From: Trifolium pratense
Taxonomy: Eukaryota; Streptophyta; Magnoliopsida; Fabales; Fabaceae
DNA length: 64,000 bases
Direction of reading: 5' to 3'
Assembly (NCBI RefSeq): GCF_020283565.1
Contig: NC_060063.1
Coordinates: forward strand, 37,968,635 to 38,032,634
Part shown: positions 34,256 to 47,879 of the stretch, piece by piece
Layout of the letters: every line of letters starts with the position of its first letter
Numbering within the stretch: position 1 is the stretch's first letter
Notes under the pieces: generated by a model
What the model saw: only the letters and a program-made list of their open reading frames with translations
Database searches by the model: none
What the model was told of the DNA's origin: nothing
Made by a program: the position numbers and the translations under genes

Positions 34256-37200
34256 CTATGCTTCTTCATGCAGGCAAATTCCTAATTTGCCCCTTAAAAA
34301 TTCAAATTGATTAGCATCAAGCGCCTTTGTAAAAATGTCAGCCAGCTGTTCACTTGTACCAATGTGCTTGAGTTCCACACAATTTTCTTCAACAAGGTCT
34401 CTGATGAAATGATGCCTGATGTCTATGTGTTTGGTTCTTGAGTGTTGAACTGGATTCTTTGATATATTGATTGCACTCAAGTTGTCACAATATAATGTCA
34501 TGACATCTTGGTCGACATTATATTCTTTCAGCATCTGTTTCATCCACATCAGCTGGGAACAACTGCTTCCTGCAGCTATGTATTCAGCCTCTGCAGTAGA
34601 CAGAGACACACAATTCTGCTTCTTGTTGAACCATGAGATTAAATTATCACCCAAAAAGAAACATCCTCCTGAAGTGCTCTTTCTATCATCAGCACTTCCA
34701 GCCCAATCTGCATCACAATACCCTATCAAAGTTGAGTTCTTGGTCTGGGAATACAGAATCCCATAATTACTGGTGCCTTTTATATACTTCAGAATCCTCT
34801 TGACTTGCACAAGATGGCTCATCTTTGGCTTGGCTTGATATCTTGCACAAACACCAACAGCAAAGGTGATGTCTGGTCTACTAGCTGTAAGATACAAGAG
34901 ACTGCCAATCATGCTCCTGTATAGGCTTTGGTCAACATCAATGCCATTCTCATCTTTGGTTAGCTTCAGATGAGTAGCAGCTGGTGTTCTCTTGTGTGCT
35001 GCAGTGTCCATTCCAAACTTTTTGATCATGTTCTTCGCATACTTGCTTTGAGAGACAAATATGGTGTCTTCCATTTGTTTTACTTGCAGACCAAGGAAAT
35101 ATGTCAGCTCACCTACCAAACTCATTTCAAACTCTGATTGCATTTGTTGTACAAAATGTTGCACCATCTTTTCAGACATTCCACCAAATACTATGTCATC
35201 AACATAAATCTGGGCAATCATTAGCTTCTCTTCTTGTTCTTTAACAAACAGGGTTTTGTCATGGCCTCCTTTTCTGTATCCTTGACTAACAAGAAAATTT
35301 GTCAGCCTTTCATACCAGGCCCTTGGAGCCTGTTTCAGTCCATAAAGAGCCTTCTTTAGCTTGTACACATGATCAGGATTAGCAGGATCTACAAAACCTT
35401 TTGGCTGCTCCACATAAACTTCTTCATGTAAGTATCCATTTAGGAAGGCACTCTTGACATCCATTTGGTACAGCTTAAATTTGAAGATGCATGCTATACC
35501 AAGAAGTAGCCTAATAGATTCCAGTCTTGCAACTGGCGCAAATGTTTCATCAAAGTCAAGTCCTTCAACCTGAGTGTACCCTTGAGCCACTAACCTTGCC
35601 TTGTTTCTTGTTACAACACCATTTTCATCTGACTTGTTCTTGAACACCCATTTTGTGCCTATGACATTAACACCATTGGGTCTAGGAACAAGATCCCACA
35701 CATCACTTCTCCTAAACTGAGTTAATTCATCTTGCATGGCTTCTATCCAGAACTCATCAGTGAGTGCCTCTTTTACATTTTTAGGCTCAACCTTTGAGAC
35801 AAAACATGAATTAGTAACCACTTCATTTGTCCTTCTTGTAGCAATTCCCTGGTTAGGATTTCCTATGATGAGATCCTTGGGATGGTTCTTCTGTATTCTT
35901 ATTGAAGGAACTTTGCTCACAGGGCGAGGTGTAGGAATGGTTGATTCATCATCTGAATCTGATTCCTTTTCTGCTACAGCTTCTTCAGAGGTTGGCAAAG
36001 TTGTTGCAACATCATCTTCAGTATCAGATGTTTTAGCAGATGTCAAATCATCTATCACAACATTGATAGATTCTACTATTACCTTAGTTCTCTGGTTGTA
36101 AACTCTGTAGGCCCTGCTGTTTGTTGAGTATCCAAGAAACAATCCTTCTTCACTTTTAGGATCCATTTTTCTTCTGTGCTCTCTATCAGATAGGATATAG
36201 CACTTACTTCCAAACACATGAAAGTGTTTGACAGTTGGTTTTCTGCCTTTCCACAGTTCATATAGTGTAGTAGAAGTTCCAGTTCTGAGTGTGACACGAT
36301 TGTGAATATAACAAGCAGTATGCATAGCCTCAGCCCAGAATTGATATGGAAGATGTTTTGCATGCAACATCACTCTGGCTGACTCTTGTATTGTCCTGTT
36401 CTTCCTCTCAACAACACCATTTTGTTGAGGTGTGATTGGAGCTGAAAATTCATGCTTGATTCCTTCAGAGATGCAGAATTCAAGAAAGCTTGCATTCTCA
36501 AACTCTTTACCATGATCACTTCGTATCCTAACAATAGCAGAGTTCTTTTCTCTTTGGAGTTGAAGACAAAGTTCTTTGAATGCATCAAAACTTTCAGATT
36601 TGTCTTTTAGAAATTCAATCCATGTGAACCTTGAAAAGTCATCTACCATAACAAACGCGTACCTTTTTCCTCCAAGGCTCTCCACTTGCATTGGCCCCAT
36701 CAGGTCTATGTGCAATAATTCTAGTACCCTTGTTGTGGTAAGATGTTGCAACTTTGGATGCGACATCTTTGTCTGCTTTCCTATTTGACATTCTCCACAT
36801 ATACTCCCTTCCTCTATTTTGAGCTTTGGAAGTCCTCTGATTGCCTCTTTAGCTATTGCCTTTTTCATGCCTTTGAGGTGTAGGTGGCCAAGTTTTTGAT
36901 GCCACAATTTTACCTCATCTTCTTTGCTAATAAGACATGTGGATACATCTTCTTCTTTAGGAATCCAGAGATAACAGTTGTCTCTAGACCTTACTCCTTT
37001 CATCAACAGCTCTCCTTGCTCGTTTGTAACTAGACATTCTGCTTTTGTGAAGTTAACTTTCATGCCTTGATCACAAAGTTGGCTTATGCTGATTAGATTA
37101 GCTTTAAGCCCTTTTACAAGCAGCACATTATCAAGCTTTGGTAAGCCATGGTTTGCAAGTTTACCAACTCCCTTGATCTCTCCTTTGGCTCCATCTCCAA

Positions 37201-39043
37201 AGGTCACAAAACTGGTAGCATATGACTTCAAGTCTTCAAGATAATGTTCAACACCTGTCATGTGTCTAGAACAGCCACTATCAAAGTACCAGGTTTCTCT
37301 TGAAGAAGCTCTCAAGGATGTATGAGCTATTAGCCCTGTGATCTTCTTCTTTTCTCTCCATTCTTGTCTTGTCGTAACATTAGGAAAGACAGGAGTATAG
37401 AATTCTTGATGAACTCTCCTTGGATATCCGTGCAGTCTATAGCAGAAAGGCCTAATGTGTCCTTTCCTGCCACAATGATGACATGTCCAGTTATAGAACC
37501 TGGGCATAGAATGTCCCATCAGATGTTGCGACAATCCTCCTGACACAAACGTGCTGTTGATTGGAGTATGTATAGTAGCATTGTTGAACTTCATCTGCTG
37601 CTTTACTCTTTCATGTTCAAAACCAATGGGCTTAGGTTTCCCATAGTTTTGTCTCTGTAACATTTCCTCAAAGGCATCAGTACCTTTGGTCATCATTTTA
37701 GCCACTTTAGTGACTTGATCTAAATCAGCATTTAATTTGGTTACTTCTTCATTCTGTTCAGCAACTTTACACAGGAGGTTAGACTTCTCCATTTCCAGCT
37801 GTTGAATTTGACTACTCTGATCTTCAACCTTAGCATTGAGATTATCAATGTTTATGAGTAAGTCATTTTTCTCAGCTTGTAGTTTACCATTGATCTTCTT
37901 TTGTTTCTCTAATGCTTTGCAAACTTCTATACTTCTAGTATGAAGATCTTTATAAGTAGCAGCTAGTTCCTCATAAGTTACCTCCTCATCACATGATTCT
38001 GAGTCAGATACACAAACTCCTGTTAAAGCATTAATAAACTTGGCAGATTCTTCCTCCTCTGAATCTGTATCAGACCATGAAACCACAAGACTTTTCTTTT
38101 GCCTTTTTAGAAAGGTTGGACATTCAGGTCTGATATGTCCAAAACCTTCACATTCATGGCATTTCATTCCTCTTTCATCTTCATTTGTCTTTTTCTGAAA
38201 GCTGGATTGTTTGTTGTTGTTGAATCGACCATTTGGCTTGTGCCTTTGATCCACTTTCTTCATCAACTTGTTGAACTGTCTTCCAAGCATAGCCATAGAT
38301 TCAGCTAAGCTTTCTTCACCTTCAGATTCAATTTGTAAGTCATCAGCAGCACCTTTTGAAGCAAAGGCTAGATTCTTATCTTTCTTTTCATTTCTCCTGT
38401 TTAGGCCAATTTCATAGGTCTGAAGTGATCCTATGAGTTCATCTAAATTTAGACTTGAAAGATCATGAGCCTCCTCAATAGCTGTCACCTTCATATCAAA
38501 TCTTTTAGGCAAAGATCTGAGTATTTTTCCAACTAGCTCCTCATCTGAGATAGGTTTTCCAAGTGCATCAAACGAATTTGCAAAATCAAGCACATTCATC
38601 TGAAAGTCATGAATGGTTTCTTCCTCCTTCATTCTGAGATTCTCAAAATTGGTTTTGAGCATCTGAAGTTTAGATAGCTTAACTTTTGATGTTCCTTCAT
38701 GAGCTTTTCTCAGAACTTCCCAGGCATGCTTAGCAGTAATACATCTCTTAACAAGCCTGAACATGTTTGCATCCACACCATTAAAAATAGCATACAAGGC
38801 TTTGGAGTTGCCAAGTGCCAGATCATCCTCATCTTTAGTCCATTCATCATTTGGCTTCTTGACATCAGTTTTATTGCCATCTTTGTCAAGAACCATTGGT
38901 GGTTCCCATCCACGTAACACAGCCTTCCATGTCCTGCTGTCAATTGATTTTATGAAAGCCTCCATTTTAGATTTCCAATAATCATAGTTTTCAGGACCTG
39001 TCAGTAAGGGGGGTTTAGACACTGACCCTCCTTCTTTATCCAT
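34256..39043 (-). CDS. Sirevirus gag-pol polyprotein, intact
   Basis: 1,595 codons. Gag: UBN2-type region ([16 protein letters not shown]..., [11 protein letters not shown]), CCHC knuckle [14 protein letters not shown], acidic linker, long coiled coil (about residues 365-450) and a second knuckle [14 protein letters not shown]. Protease: [12 protein letters not shown]. Pre-integrase: [13 protein letters not shown]...CGECQIGKQ. Integrase acidic residues in [16 protein letters not shown] and [23 protein letters not shown] and [10 protein letters not shown]. RNase [19 protein letters not shown] and AEAEYIAAG. The extended gag with two knuckles is characteristic of the SIRE lineage. No stops or frameshifts, so it is potentially active. 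Confidence 0.96.
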   Translation of the reverse strand: MDKEGGSVSKPPLLTGPENYDYWKSKMEAFIKSIDSRTWKAVLRGWEPPMVLDKDGNKTDVKKPNDEWTKDEDDLALGNSKALYAIFNGVDANMFRLVKRCITAKHAWEVLRKAHEGTSKVKLSKLQMLKTNFENLRMKEEETIHDFQMNVLDFANSFDALGKPISDEELVGKILRSLPKRFDMKVTAIEEAHDLSSLNLDELIGSLQTYEIGLNRRNEKKDKNLAFASKGAADDLQIESEGEESLAESMAMLGRQFNKLMKKVDQRHKPNGRFNNNKQSSFQKKTNEDERGMKCHECEGFGHIRPECPTFLKRQKKSLVVSWSDTDSEEEESAKFINALTGVCVSDSESCDEEVTYEELAATYKDLHTRSIEVCKALEKQKKINGKLQAEKNDLLINIDNLNAKVEDQSSQIQQLEMEKSNLLCKVAEQNEEVTKLNADLDQVTKVAKMMTKGTDAFEEMLQRQNYGKPKPIGFEHERVKQQMKFNNATIHTPINSTFVSGGLSQHLMGHSMPRFYNWTCHHCGRKGHIRPFCYRLHGYPRRVHQEFYTPVFPNVTTRQEWREKKKITGLIAHTSLRASSRETWYFDSGCSRHMTGVEHYLEDLKSYATSFVTFGDGAKGEIKGVGKLANHGLPKLDNVLLVKGLKANLISISQLCDQGMKVNFTKAECLVTNEQGELLMKGVRSRDNCYLWIPKEEDVSTCLISKEDEVKLWHQKLGHLHLKGMKKAIAKEAIRGLPKLKIEEGSICGECQIGKQTKMSHPKLQHLTTTRVLELLHIDLMGPMQVESLGGKRYAFVMVDDFSRFTWIEFLKDKSESFDAFKELCLQLQREKNSAIVRIRSDHGKEFENASFLEFCISEGIKHEFSAPITPQQNGVVERKNRTIQESARVMLHAKHLPYQFWAEAMHTACYIHNRVTLRTGTSTTLYELWKGRKPTVKHFHVFGSKCYILSDREHRRKMDPKSEEGLFLGYSTNSRAYRVYNQRTKVIVESINVVIDDLTSAKTSDTEDDVATTLPTSEEAVAEKESDSDDESTIPTPRPVSKVPSIRIQKNHPKDLIIGNPNQGIATRRTNEVVTNSCFVSKVEPKNVKEALTDEFWIEAMQDELTQFRRSDVWDLVPRPNGVNVIGTKWVFKNKSDENGVVTRNKARLVAQGYTQVEGLDFDETFAPVARLESIRLLLGIACIFKFKLYQMDVKSAFLNGYLHEEVYVEQPKGFVDPANPDHVYKLKKALYGLKQAPRAWYERLTNFLVSQGYRKGGHDKTLFVKEQEEKLMIAQIYVDDIVFGGMSEKMVQHFVQQMQSEFEMSLVGELTYFLGLQVKQMEDTIFVSQSKYAKNMIKKFGMDTAAHKRTPAATHLKLTKDENGIDVDQSLYRSMIGSLLYLTASRPDITFAVGVCARYQAKPKMSHLVQVKRILKYIKGTSNYGILYSQTKNSTLIGYCDADWAGSADDRKSTSGGCFFLGDNLISWFNKKQNCVSLSTAEAEYIAAGSSCSQLMWMKQMLKEYNVDQDVMTLYCDNLSAINISKNPVQHSRTKHIDIRHHFIRDLVEENCVELKHIGTSEQLADIFTKALDANQFEFLRGKLGICLHEEA

Positions 39044-39095
39044 TGTACCAGAAAGTACTCTCCCTGGAGCTCACCCAAAATAACAGAACAGGGTG

Positions 39096-39110
39096 CCTGC
39101 TCTGATGCCA
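39096..39110 (-). promoter_or_regulatory. primer-binding site of the nested Sirevirus
   Basis: Minus strand TGGCATCAGAGCAGG, two bases inside the 5' LTR, complementary to the 3' end of a methionine-type initiator tRNA with one change from the common TGGTATCAGAGC. The same site is present in the second Sirevirus at 57328. Confidence 0.85.
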
Positions 39111-39112
39111 AT

Positions 39113-40130
39113 TGAAATTCTGGTATCACTAGAATGATGTTGCCTAAGATGTCCCAACAACTACTTTATGATTAATGTTGTTTCTTTTGTTGGCACATCT
39201 TATATAACATATAAAAACTGACAGAAAGTAAATAAATGACACAAGTAATTGTTAACCCAGTTCAGCCAACTGCCTACTCTGGGGGATACCAATCCAGGAA
39301 GGAAATCCACTAATAGCTCTAGTTACTAAGACCTCCAGCAAACCCTAGGATTTACGCCTTACACTAAGACCTCCAGCAAACCCCTGGTTTACGTCTTATA
39401 ACCTCGACACTACTCATGCAACTTCTGCCTAGGAACTCCTAGACATGAGATCCCATCTCACTTCCACTCACACAACACAACCTGTGTTGATTATACAATG
39501 TTAAGAATGATGTGGCGACAACTTGCCAAGACAACACTTCACTTATGCTTAAAAGCTTCAAGTGAATCACACACGGTAAACTCCGTACTTCAAAGCTTAG
39601 GAGTAACCTTAAAATAACAAACTTACTTCTTAACTCGTGTTATAGAATCCACAAGCAAGAATTACAATCAAACAATAAAATACTCAACAAAGACTCAATA
39701 AAGACTCAATATGTGTAACTAATATTTTTCAATGAGATATCTATTCTTGAGCTTGGTCTTCGTATATATAATGATTAGGCACGCTCCTCTTTCTTCACAA
39801 AAGCTCAGACGCTCCTTGAGAATCATAAAGGATGATCTAATACTTTTTCAATCTTCATTAAGGATATATCAAGACTTTCCAAAAGTGTTTAAAGGACTTT
39901 ATATGACAGGATAAGTCATCCAGCTATTCCATTAAGTTTGTCTTATCCTTAAAGCTCCTGATCAGATCAAATCTTCATTGAGCGTGCTCTTTAAGTGGAT
40001 TTCCATAAATAGCAGATGCTCTCATAAATGCGCGAGATTTCCTTGAATAAATATGATGTTGTAACATGTTTTCCAACATCTTGTTAGTATATTTGTTTTA
40101 GCAAAATTAAGCCAATTCAAATATCCAACA
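39113..40130 (-). repeat. 5' LTR of the nested Sirevirus
   Basis: 1,018 bp, two apparent differences from the 3' LTR. On the minus strand it starts TGTTGGATATTTG and ends GAATTTCA. Confidence 0.93.
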
Positions 40131-41357
40131 GTTCTTCTCCATCATTTGCCCCACACTTAAAAGACTTTGATTTATTTCAGGTACAAATAAAACATCGGAG
40201 ATATATTTGATACCTGAGGGAGTTTCAACAGCTACAACACCTTTTCCTTTGACATCAACATGTTCTCCATTGCCGATAGTAACTTTAGAGAAGAAGGACT
40301 TATCAAGTTCCTTAAAAATGCCAACATTATGAGTCATGTGATTGGTGCACCCGCTATCTATTAGCCATGTTTCTTTGCTACTTCCGGATGAATAGCAAGA
40401 AGCCATGAATAATTGCTCCTCTTGTTGGTGGTGTTCGACAACTTGGGCTTGTTGTCTCTGCTGGTTTGCTTTGTTTTTGCAAACCTTCTCCACATGACCA
40501 AGTTGATTGCAGGCTCTGCATTTAACATCTGGTCTATACCAACAATGCTTCTCTAAATGAGTATCTTTTTTGCAATGTTGACAAGTTGGAAACTTCTTTT
40601 TCCAGCTCTCTCCTTTGTTGTTGACATCCTCCTTTTTTCCTTTCCCTTTCTTCTCACCAAAAAGTTTTTTCCCAAAACTATTGTAGCTTTGGTTTTTGCC
40701 TTTGGTGTTTGCCACAAAAGCACCTTCAACACTTTCTTCCAACCTTAAAGATCTTCTCTGCTCAGTAGCTTGCAAAGCATTAACAAGTTCTGCAAGTGTG
40801 ATTTGAGAAAAGTCCTTAGTTTCTTCGAGAGAAGATATTTTTGCTTCAAACCTCTCGGGAAGACACACTAAAATTTTTTCCACAACTCTTTGATCACTGA
40901 GATCCTCTCCCAGCAATCTGATTTGTGAAACCACCTTTGAAATTCTGTCAGAAAATTCTCTAACAGTTTCGGTTTCTTTCATTTTTAGTGCTTCAAACTC
41001 TCTTCTCAAGTTCAACACTTGCATCTTCTTTGTTCTTTCACTCCCTTGGAACTCTTCCTTCAGCTTGTCCCAAGCTTCTTTTGCGGTCTCAAGATTCAAG
41101 ATCTTGATAAATATATCATCATGTAGAGCTGCATGTATTATGGCAAGTGCTCTTCCTTCTTTTGCCACTTCCTCATTGTGATTTCTTATTTGAGCTACTG
41201 TTGGGTTGTTTGGAAGAGCTGGTGGGTTACTACCATTTTCCACAACATCCCATAAACTTTGAGCTCTCAAATAAGTTTTCATTTTTGCAGCCCACAAATG
41301 ATAGTTTTCTCCTACAAACATAGGAGGTGGAGGTAAAGAACTATTGTTGGAAGCCAT
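40131..41357 (-). CDS. outer copia polyprotein, 5' part (gag and protease)
   Basis: 409 codons from ATG at 41357 to the insertion point. UBN2-type gag (YHLWAAKMKTYLRAQSLWDV; LVNALQATEQRR), zinc knuckles in CQHCKKDTHLEKHCW and CRACNQLGHVEKVC, and aspartic protease WLIDSGCTNHMTHN. It ends in the middle of the protease/pre-integrase linker, where the Sirevirus entered. The reading frame is preserved exactly across the excised insertion plus one target duplication, giving about 1,317 residues in total with 27753-30479. As it stands, translation runs seven codons into the Sirevirus LTR and stops. Confidence 0.93.
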
Positions 41358-41449
41358 TTATGGTGTATAAAGGTTTTTTTTTGTGAATGTTTTCTTGCTG
41401 GTTTTGTTTCCTCACAGACCCGTTAAGATCAATGAAGCTCTTGATACCA

Positions 41450-41843
41450 TGTAAGAAAAAACAAAGGCTATTGTAAAGTGGTGGTGAAGAAGGTTAGAGA
41501 AACTAGAAAACTAGAAAGACAATAAAGTTTTGGAGGAAGATGTTATGTTGCTAATTGTTGGATGATACAAGGTACATTGTGAACTCCTATTTATAGTAGA
41601 AGGAGCAACTACATAGCTTACATGCATGAAGACAAGTGTTAAGAGAAATACATGCAACATGACAAGTGGTAAAGGAAATACATGCATCTATACAAGTGGT
41701 AAGAGAAACTACATGCAATAATACAAGTGTGATACTTGCAACAAGCCAAGTGTATCACATACAAAATGTTATGGAGGGATCCTACAATGGATGGGCTTGG
41801 ATCACAATGGATATGGGCTTAAGAAGAACATCAATTTCTAACA
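41450..41843 (-). repeat. 5' LTR of the outer copia
   Basis: 394 bp, apparently identical to 27365-27758. The target duplication ACTTT follows at 41844-41848. The primer site is at 41437-41449. Confidence 0.93.
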
Positions 41844-41848
41844 ACTTT

Positions 41849-42755
41849 TATGGCTAGTGATTTCATTCTTTCATTTTAGTAGTAGAATCACTACAATTTT
41901 TTTGCAACACTCATAATTCAATTCATATTATTGTAGTTATTTCAATAAAAAAAAGGGTTAATGATGCAGTGCCAATTTCTACAAGTCATGGGCGTGAAGA
42001 GATTTAGTTTAGGCTTTTCCTTTGTTTGTTTTCATATTTGATAACTATTTGAGTGGTTTGTTTATTCTATTGTATGGTTATAATGGACTAAATTTGATTG
42101 CTAATTCAAAATAAATTCACCAATTTCAGAAAATGGAAGCGAAGTGATTGGTATTTCATGTTTTAATCACCTTGTATGCATTCACATTGTTGACATGCTA
42201 AGCATATTAGGCTATGAGTTGTATGATATTAAGGCTAGTGGAGTGAAAGGTAAGCCCACATCTCCATTCCATTTCTTACCTGGAGCTCCTTAGTTCTTTG
42301 CAACCTAGAGCTGTGAATAGGGGTCTTGTAACAAAGGGAGTAACTAATATGTTTTTCTTTTACTTGTTCAATTTTGGCTTGAATTTAATCCCTGTTTTCA
42401 GACTGAACATGTTTCCTCCAGAACTTAATTTGGATTATTTATAATAGCATTTATGCCTTGTATTTTTGGCTTCATACTTCAGCATTACATTAAAGTTTTT
42501 TGAAGTGACTTCCTTGTAAAGCTTGTTAGTGTGAGTGAGGTAAAAAGAATTTGAAACATACACCTTGAGCTGAGCTACTAATAATAGTTTTATAAGTGCA
42601 ATTTTGCATGTAGAAAAATACACTAGAATTGGTTATTGTGATAGAAAGACTGTTCTTTTGCTCTCTACCATGCATTCTTGCTATTCAGATTAAGCATATT
42701 GTCATGTTGTATTTGTAATTTATGAGTTTGTAATGAATTTTATTATTTTCTTTTT
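41849..42755. other. non-coding part of copy A, including a block missing from copy B
   Basis: The first 190 bp match copy B (51985-52170). From about 42035 to 42755 the sequence is unique to copy A and contains only small decayed reading frames. Both junctions lie next to shared words (TTTGTTTGTTTT, AGGAATGGTAGAG). No gene recognised. Confidence 0.5.
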
Positions 42756-43889
<1,134 letters not shown>

Positions 43890-44640
43890 ATTTGATTTGT
43901 TAGGGTTTGGTTCTTGATTAGATTTCTGTTACGGTTCTGTTCTTGATTAGATTTCTGTTAGGGTTTGAATCTTGACTAATCATGTTCTTGTAAGAAAGTT
44001 TCGATCTACTTTAGAATGTAATCAGGTTTTAATTTGAATTGAATGGGTTAACAGTCTTTGTTTCAGAAATTATAATTTTTGAAGTTCATGTTTTCTCTTA
44101 TCTTTGTTTAATTACTTTTGTTTTAATTGTTTATGATTTTTTCAAGTTCTTATTTTGCTGTATTTGTGCAATCTACTAGTTTCTGTTTTTAATTTGCTTC
44201 TGGACATAATCAATACAAACCAGTTTATTGCTCAAATTTTACACTTAATGGTTGATAGTGGAATCGTGCATTTCCAGAATCTAAGACAAGTTTTGAACTT
44301 ATTATTTCATGAAAATAATGTAACTCGAGCAGTCGTGAACTATGAAACATATACACCCATTGGATCAGGTGTGTCTTGGTACTGGACACACAATATCTCA
44401 CATTGACACATACGATTATATTGAATTACTAGTATATCATTTTCTCAAATTATTATCTATGTCGACATGTAAGTGTTTGTGTCATATCTGTTGTTAGTGT
44501 TCATGCTTCAAAGGTCTTGAACAATACAAACAATTGTAGCTCATAGTTGGTCATTCTACTTCGACTTAAATTTCTTTCTAGTGAAAATAATGATTTTTAA
44601 AAAGGTAATGGAGTAAGAATTTTCTGCTGATATGCACTAA
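43890..44640. other. H3 3' flank and unrecognised spacer, copy A
   Basis: The downstream region repeats TTCTTGATTAGATTTCTGTTA twice (43912-43965). Then follows AT-rich DNA co-linear with copy B 53311-53935. An 83-codon ORF at 44155 is not conserved in frame between copies. No gene recognised. Confidence 0.5.
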
Positions 44641-45235
44641 CTGATAAAAGGTTGATGTGAAAATCAGGGATATGCATAACATTGTGCATAAAAATGTCAT
44701 GAGCTAGCTTTGCAGTTCCAATAGCAACAACAGGAATGATACTTTTATTTGTTGGAAGGGTAACATTCCTATTTGAAACAAGATTATAGGAAGTAGAAGA
44801 ATCAAGTGTACATGCTATGCTATATGAGCATTGGCACCAGAATTAATAATCCAGATGTCGAAGACATGTTGAACATTTTAAGAATAACAACAAAAAACTT
44901 ACCAGCAAAAGAATCAACAGCTGAAGTAGGTGCTACAAGATGTAAGTGATTCACCAACTGAGTGTGTTGGTGAGCATTGAGCTGAAAAGGTGTTATGGGA
45001 TCCATAGAAACCTGATTGACATTATCAGATGCAGACATCCTGCAGGTGTCTTCTTGTAATTTGGTGGAAAACCATGAAGTTTGTAGCATTTGATTTTAGG
45101 ATGACAAAGAAGTCCACAATGTGAGCAAAGAGATCTATATTTAACAGCAAAGGTGCATGAGAATCCTGCAATTCAACTATAACAAGAGTAGAGGAGGCAC
45201 CAAATTGCCATTGTGTTTCATCTTGAAGCACAAGA
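44640..45235 (-). pseudogene. copia gag zinc knuckle and protease fragment, copy A
   Basis: Minus strand. CSHCGLLCHPKIKCYKLHGF at about 45125-45065 is a gag zinc knuckle. Further on, WIINSGANAHI appears where copia proteases have DSGA, so Asp is replaced by Asn. A stop follows, then NVTLPTNKSIIPVVAIGTAK and HNVMHIPDFHINLL, the conserved region between protease and integrase. Not related closely to the two complete copias here. Copy B keeps only the knuckle part. Confidence 0.8.
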
Positions 45236-45794
45236 GAAAATTTTGGTCATGGGAGGGAAAGGGTCCAAGGAAAGAATCTGACCCCGAATCGCAACAAAAC
45301 AATGGAGCAATGAAGAAAAGTGGATTGCATTTCCCGCGAAAGGGAATTTAGAAACCAAGAGGCAACTATATTGTTGTTGCGTTGCCATGCGATGTATAAT
45401 AATTATTGACATATTATTATGCTTACCTGTCAATATAAGATTATGCAGAACCATAATATTTTAGTTTTAACAAAAAATGCTATCAATGAACCATACAAGT
45501 GCAATTAAAAATTTAAGGGGTTTGTGTGTTAAGACTTGAAGCATTTGGTTCATAAGATAGAATTAGGCTTCAACGTTGGTCCTATATAATATGGCCATTA
45601 TCATGAGTTGCAAAATATATAGCATTATGGCAACTAATTACGAACACTACAACGAAAAAAATTCGGATCATGGTTATCTTGTGAGAGATAAATGGTGGGT
45701 AACCATTTTAGAACCAAATGAAAATGAATATAAAACAATAAAGAAAATTTTGGCATATTCAGGGCCGGTCCAACCAACTCTATGTAGTCAGACT
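45236..45794. other. non-coding part of copy A with empty MITE site
   Basis: Shared with copy B except about 45262-45390 (only in A). TTTTAGTTT at 45459-45467 is the unoccupied target of the MITE at 54218-54560. No gene recognised. Confidence 0.6.
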
Positions 45795-46376
45795 TAGGGA
45801 CGGAGCTAGAAGGGGGACCAACAGAGGCCACAGTACCCGCTAAATATTTTTGAATATTTTTTTATACTACTATGGCATAATTTTACTTTTGGTCCTCCTA
45901 TTCTATTAAACTCATAAAAATGGTCACTTTTTTTAGTCAAACATTTGGCTCTACTTTCATACTTGGTGTATATTTGATCCGAAAACATATGTTTTTCCAA
46001 CTAAAAATAGTATTTTTGTACAAGAAAAGGTGATTTATTTCCCCAATAATGAATTCAATAAAAAAAAAATCTTTTTTGAGATTAAAACTCGCCTTTTTTG
46101 ATGTAAAAAGTTACAATTTTTTTTCCATCTGGTAAGGTAAAGTTGGAATTTTAAAGACAAAGTGCATAGATTAAGACCAAAATTACAAACATATAAAAAT
46201 AAAGGCCAAAAAGTTCTACTTAAAAAAATGGTCTATAAAATGTGATTCACAATATTAGCTTTAAACTTATCTTATAACTTCTTATATATATTGTGCTTTC
46301 AAAATTTAGTTTTTTCTTTACTAACTTTTATTTTTAAACTCGGCCCCCTTAAGCTAAAATCGTGGCTCCGTCCCCG
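45795..46376. mobile_element. hAT-type MITE, copy A (582 bp)
   Basis: Ends TAGGGACGGAGCTAG and, inverted, CGGGGACGGAGCCA. The flanks GTCAGACT and GCCGGACC are decayed versions of the 8-bp duplication seen clearly in copy B. AT-rich interior without coding capacity. Confidence 0.72.
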
Positions 46377-46654
46377 GCCGGACCCATGCAGATGAGTAAA
46401 AAACACCACTATGTCATTGAACCATTACAATATATATGATACTATTTTGTATCTCTCTAACAATGTTGTCACAAATTAGATGTTACTCCTTTCAACATGT
46501 TTCTTTCTGTTAAGCATTTTGTTCATGATGTTCCTCACAATTCATCTATTGACAACATTAACACCAATTCCCATAATCCAAAATTTCAATGCTCCTACTA
46601 GGAATTCAACTAGTATTAAACATTCTCATACTTAAACAAGTTGTTAAACACAAA

Positions 46655-46800
46655 TGTCAGCTGGTTGTGGCGGATTACCTAGAAATTCGGATGGCCGGTG
46701 TAGTGCGTATCTAGCGAAACTTTGGGATTTTATGATGGTTTTTGTCTTGCGCGTAACAGAGGTGCCACAAAGGTGCAAATTCATATTTTTTTAGTGAAGA
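46655..46800 (+). pseudogene. LINE RNase H fragment, copy A
   Basis: Broken frame with RNSDGRCSAYLAKLW and FYDGFCLARNRGATKVQIH, matching the middle of the RVT_3/RNase H domain of plant LINEs (including the LAELWG-type helix). A one-base difference from copy B near 46725 shifts the frame. The copy B fragment at 55774 stays open for 63 codons. Confidence 0.7.
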
Positions 46801-46995
46801 ATTTAAAATTTGTTTACCAAAAAAACCAAGAAGTTGATATTTGATCAAAGAAATACCTAGTAATTAATTTGTTAGTAGCCATAAAAATTGGGCGGGGATG
46901 AGTTTTGTCTTTTCCGTTCCTTGAATCCGATGGGGGTTTAGATATTCCTGTATCCATCCTCATCTTTAACGGTGTTGAAAAATAGAACATCATTC

Positions 46996-47125
46996 ATGCA
47001 GAGGCCAAGGAGTTGTCGAGTTGGGTTGGTATGGTGGGACCAAGGAGTGTGCTCCTTCTTAAAGTCTCAAGTTCGACTCTCTCTGGGGTCAATTTGGATG
47101 AACTAATTTAACTTCTTCAAAATAA
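46996..47125 (+). mobile_element. tRNA-derived SINE, copy A
   Basis: A-box-like GGGTTGGTATGGTGGG, then GTGTGCTCCTTCTTAAAGTC, B-box-like AAGTTCGACTCTC, and the tail AACTTCTTCAAAATAA. Direct repeats AGAACATCATTC at 46984-46995 and 47126-47137. Same family as 4896-5020. It lost about 13 bp (TATTGGCTTGC) after the A box relative to copy B. Confidence 0.8.
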
Positions 47126-47140
47126 AGAACATCATTCCTC

Positions 47141-47834
47141 CATGAACTTGAACTATATTTTGATAAAAAAATTATTAAAAAAATATAAAAATAAAAAACT
47201 ACAAATTATATCTTTTTAAGCAAAAACTAGTTAAAAGATCCATGCATTCGCACAAGTCTTTTGACTTTTATTCGATATTTAAGTTTTTCATTATATTAAG
47301 GCAAATATTTATTTAGAATGAAATATTTAAAATTTAAGTGAAACTTGTGTTGTGTTATTTCTTGTAAAATTTATTGAATGAAAAAATTATCAATGACAAA
47401 TAATGATCCCGTGTATATTTTTTAATAAAAATAATTAGAAATTTAATTAGGAATATTTAGGATAATTTAGTAAATTTGATAGTAATTAACTTTATTATAT
47501 TTGTTTATAATAACTTTTATATTATTTTATAATAACTTTATTATTATATTGCTCAAAAGAAAAACTTTATTATTATATTTTTTTATAATAACTTTATTAT
47601 ATTATTATTAAAAATTAAGAGTAAATTTGATGGTAATATTGTTTATTTATGAGAAATATAGTTTTTTTTTTTTTTTTGCAAAAATATTGTTTATGTTTCA
47701 ATTTTTTATATATCTATTTATGCATATTCATCTTATTCCTATTTTTAAGCATAAATATATTATTCTATTTTGTTCCTATTTATAATTTGTTTTATTCCTA
47801 TTTTTAAGCATATTATTTTTTTATTGTATTTATC

Positions 47835-47879
<45 letters not shown>

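Larger units (their letters stand above)
30485..40130 (-). mobile_element. Sirevirus (SIRE-type copia) nested in the outer copia, complete
   Basis: Minus-strand element of 9,646 bp with 1,018-bp LTRs (30485-31502 and 39113-40130). I see two differences between them (near the CTCGACACCACTC and AGGATGATCTGAT words). The target duplication GTTCT is at 30480-30484 and 40131-40135. Order along the minus strand: 5' LTR, primer site TGGCATCAGAGCAGG (39096-39110), gag-pol ORF (39043-34256), env-like ORF (34032-32137), several purine tracts, 3' LTR. All ORFs are open, so the copy looks recent and potentially competent. Confidence 0.95.
27365..41843 (-). mobile_element. outer copia LTR retrotransposon, interrupted by a Sirevirus
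   Basis: Minus-strand element. Its two 394-bp LTRs (27365-27758 and 41450-41843) appear identical on reading. They begin TGTAAGAAAAAACAAAGG on the plus strand and end TTCTAACA. The target duplication ACTTT is at 27360-27364 and 41844-41848. The primer-binding site TGGTATCAAGAGC (minus, 41437-41449) abuts the 5' LTR, and the purine tract AAGGAGGAG abuts the 3' LTR. Without the 9.65 kb nested element the outer one is about 4.8 kb, normal for plant copia. The empty target is preserved at about 51980-51984 in copy B. Confidence 0.95.
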
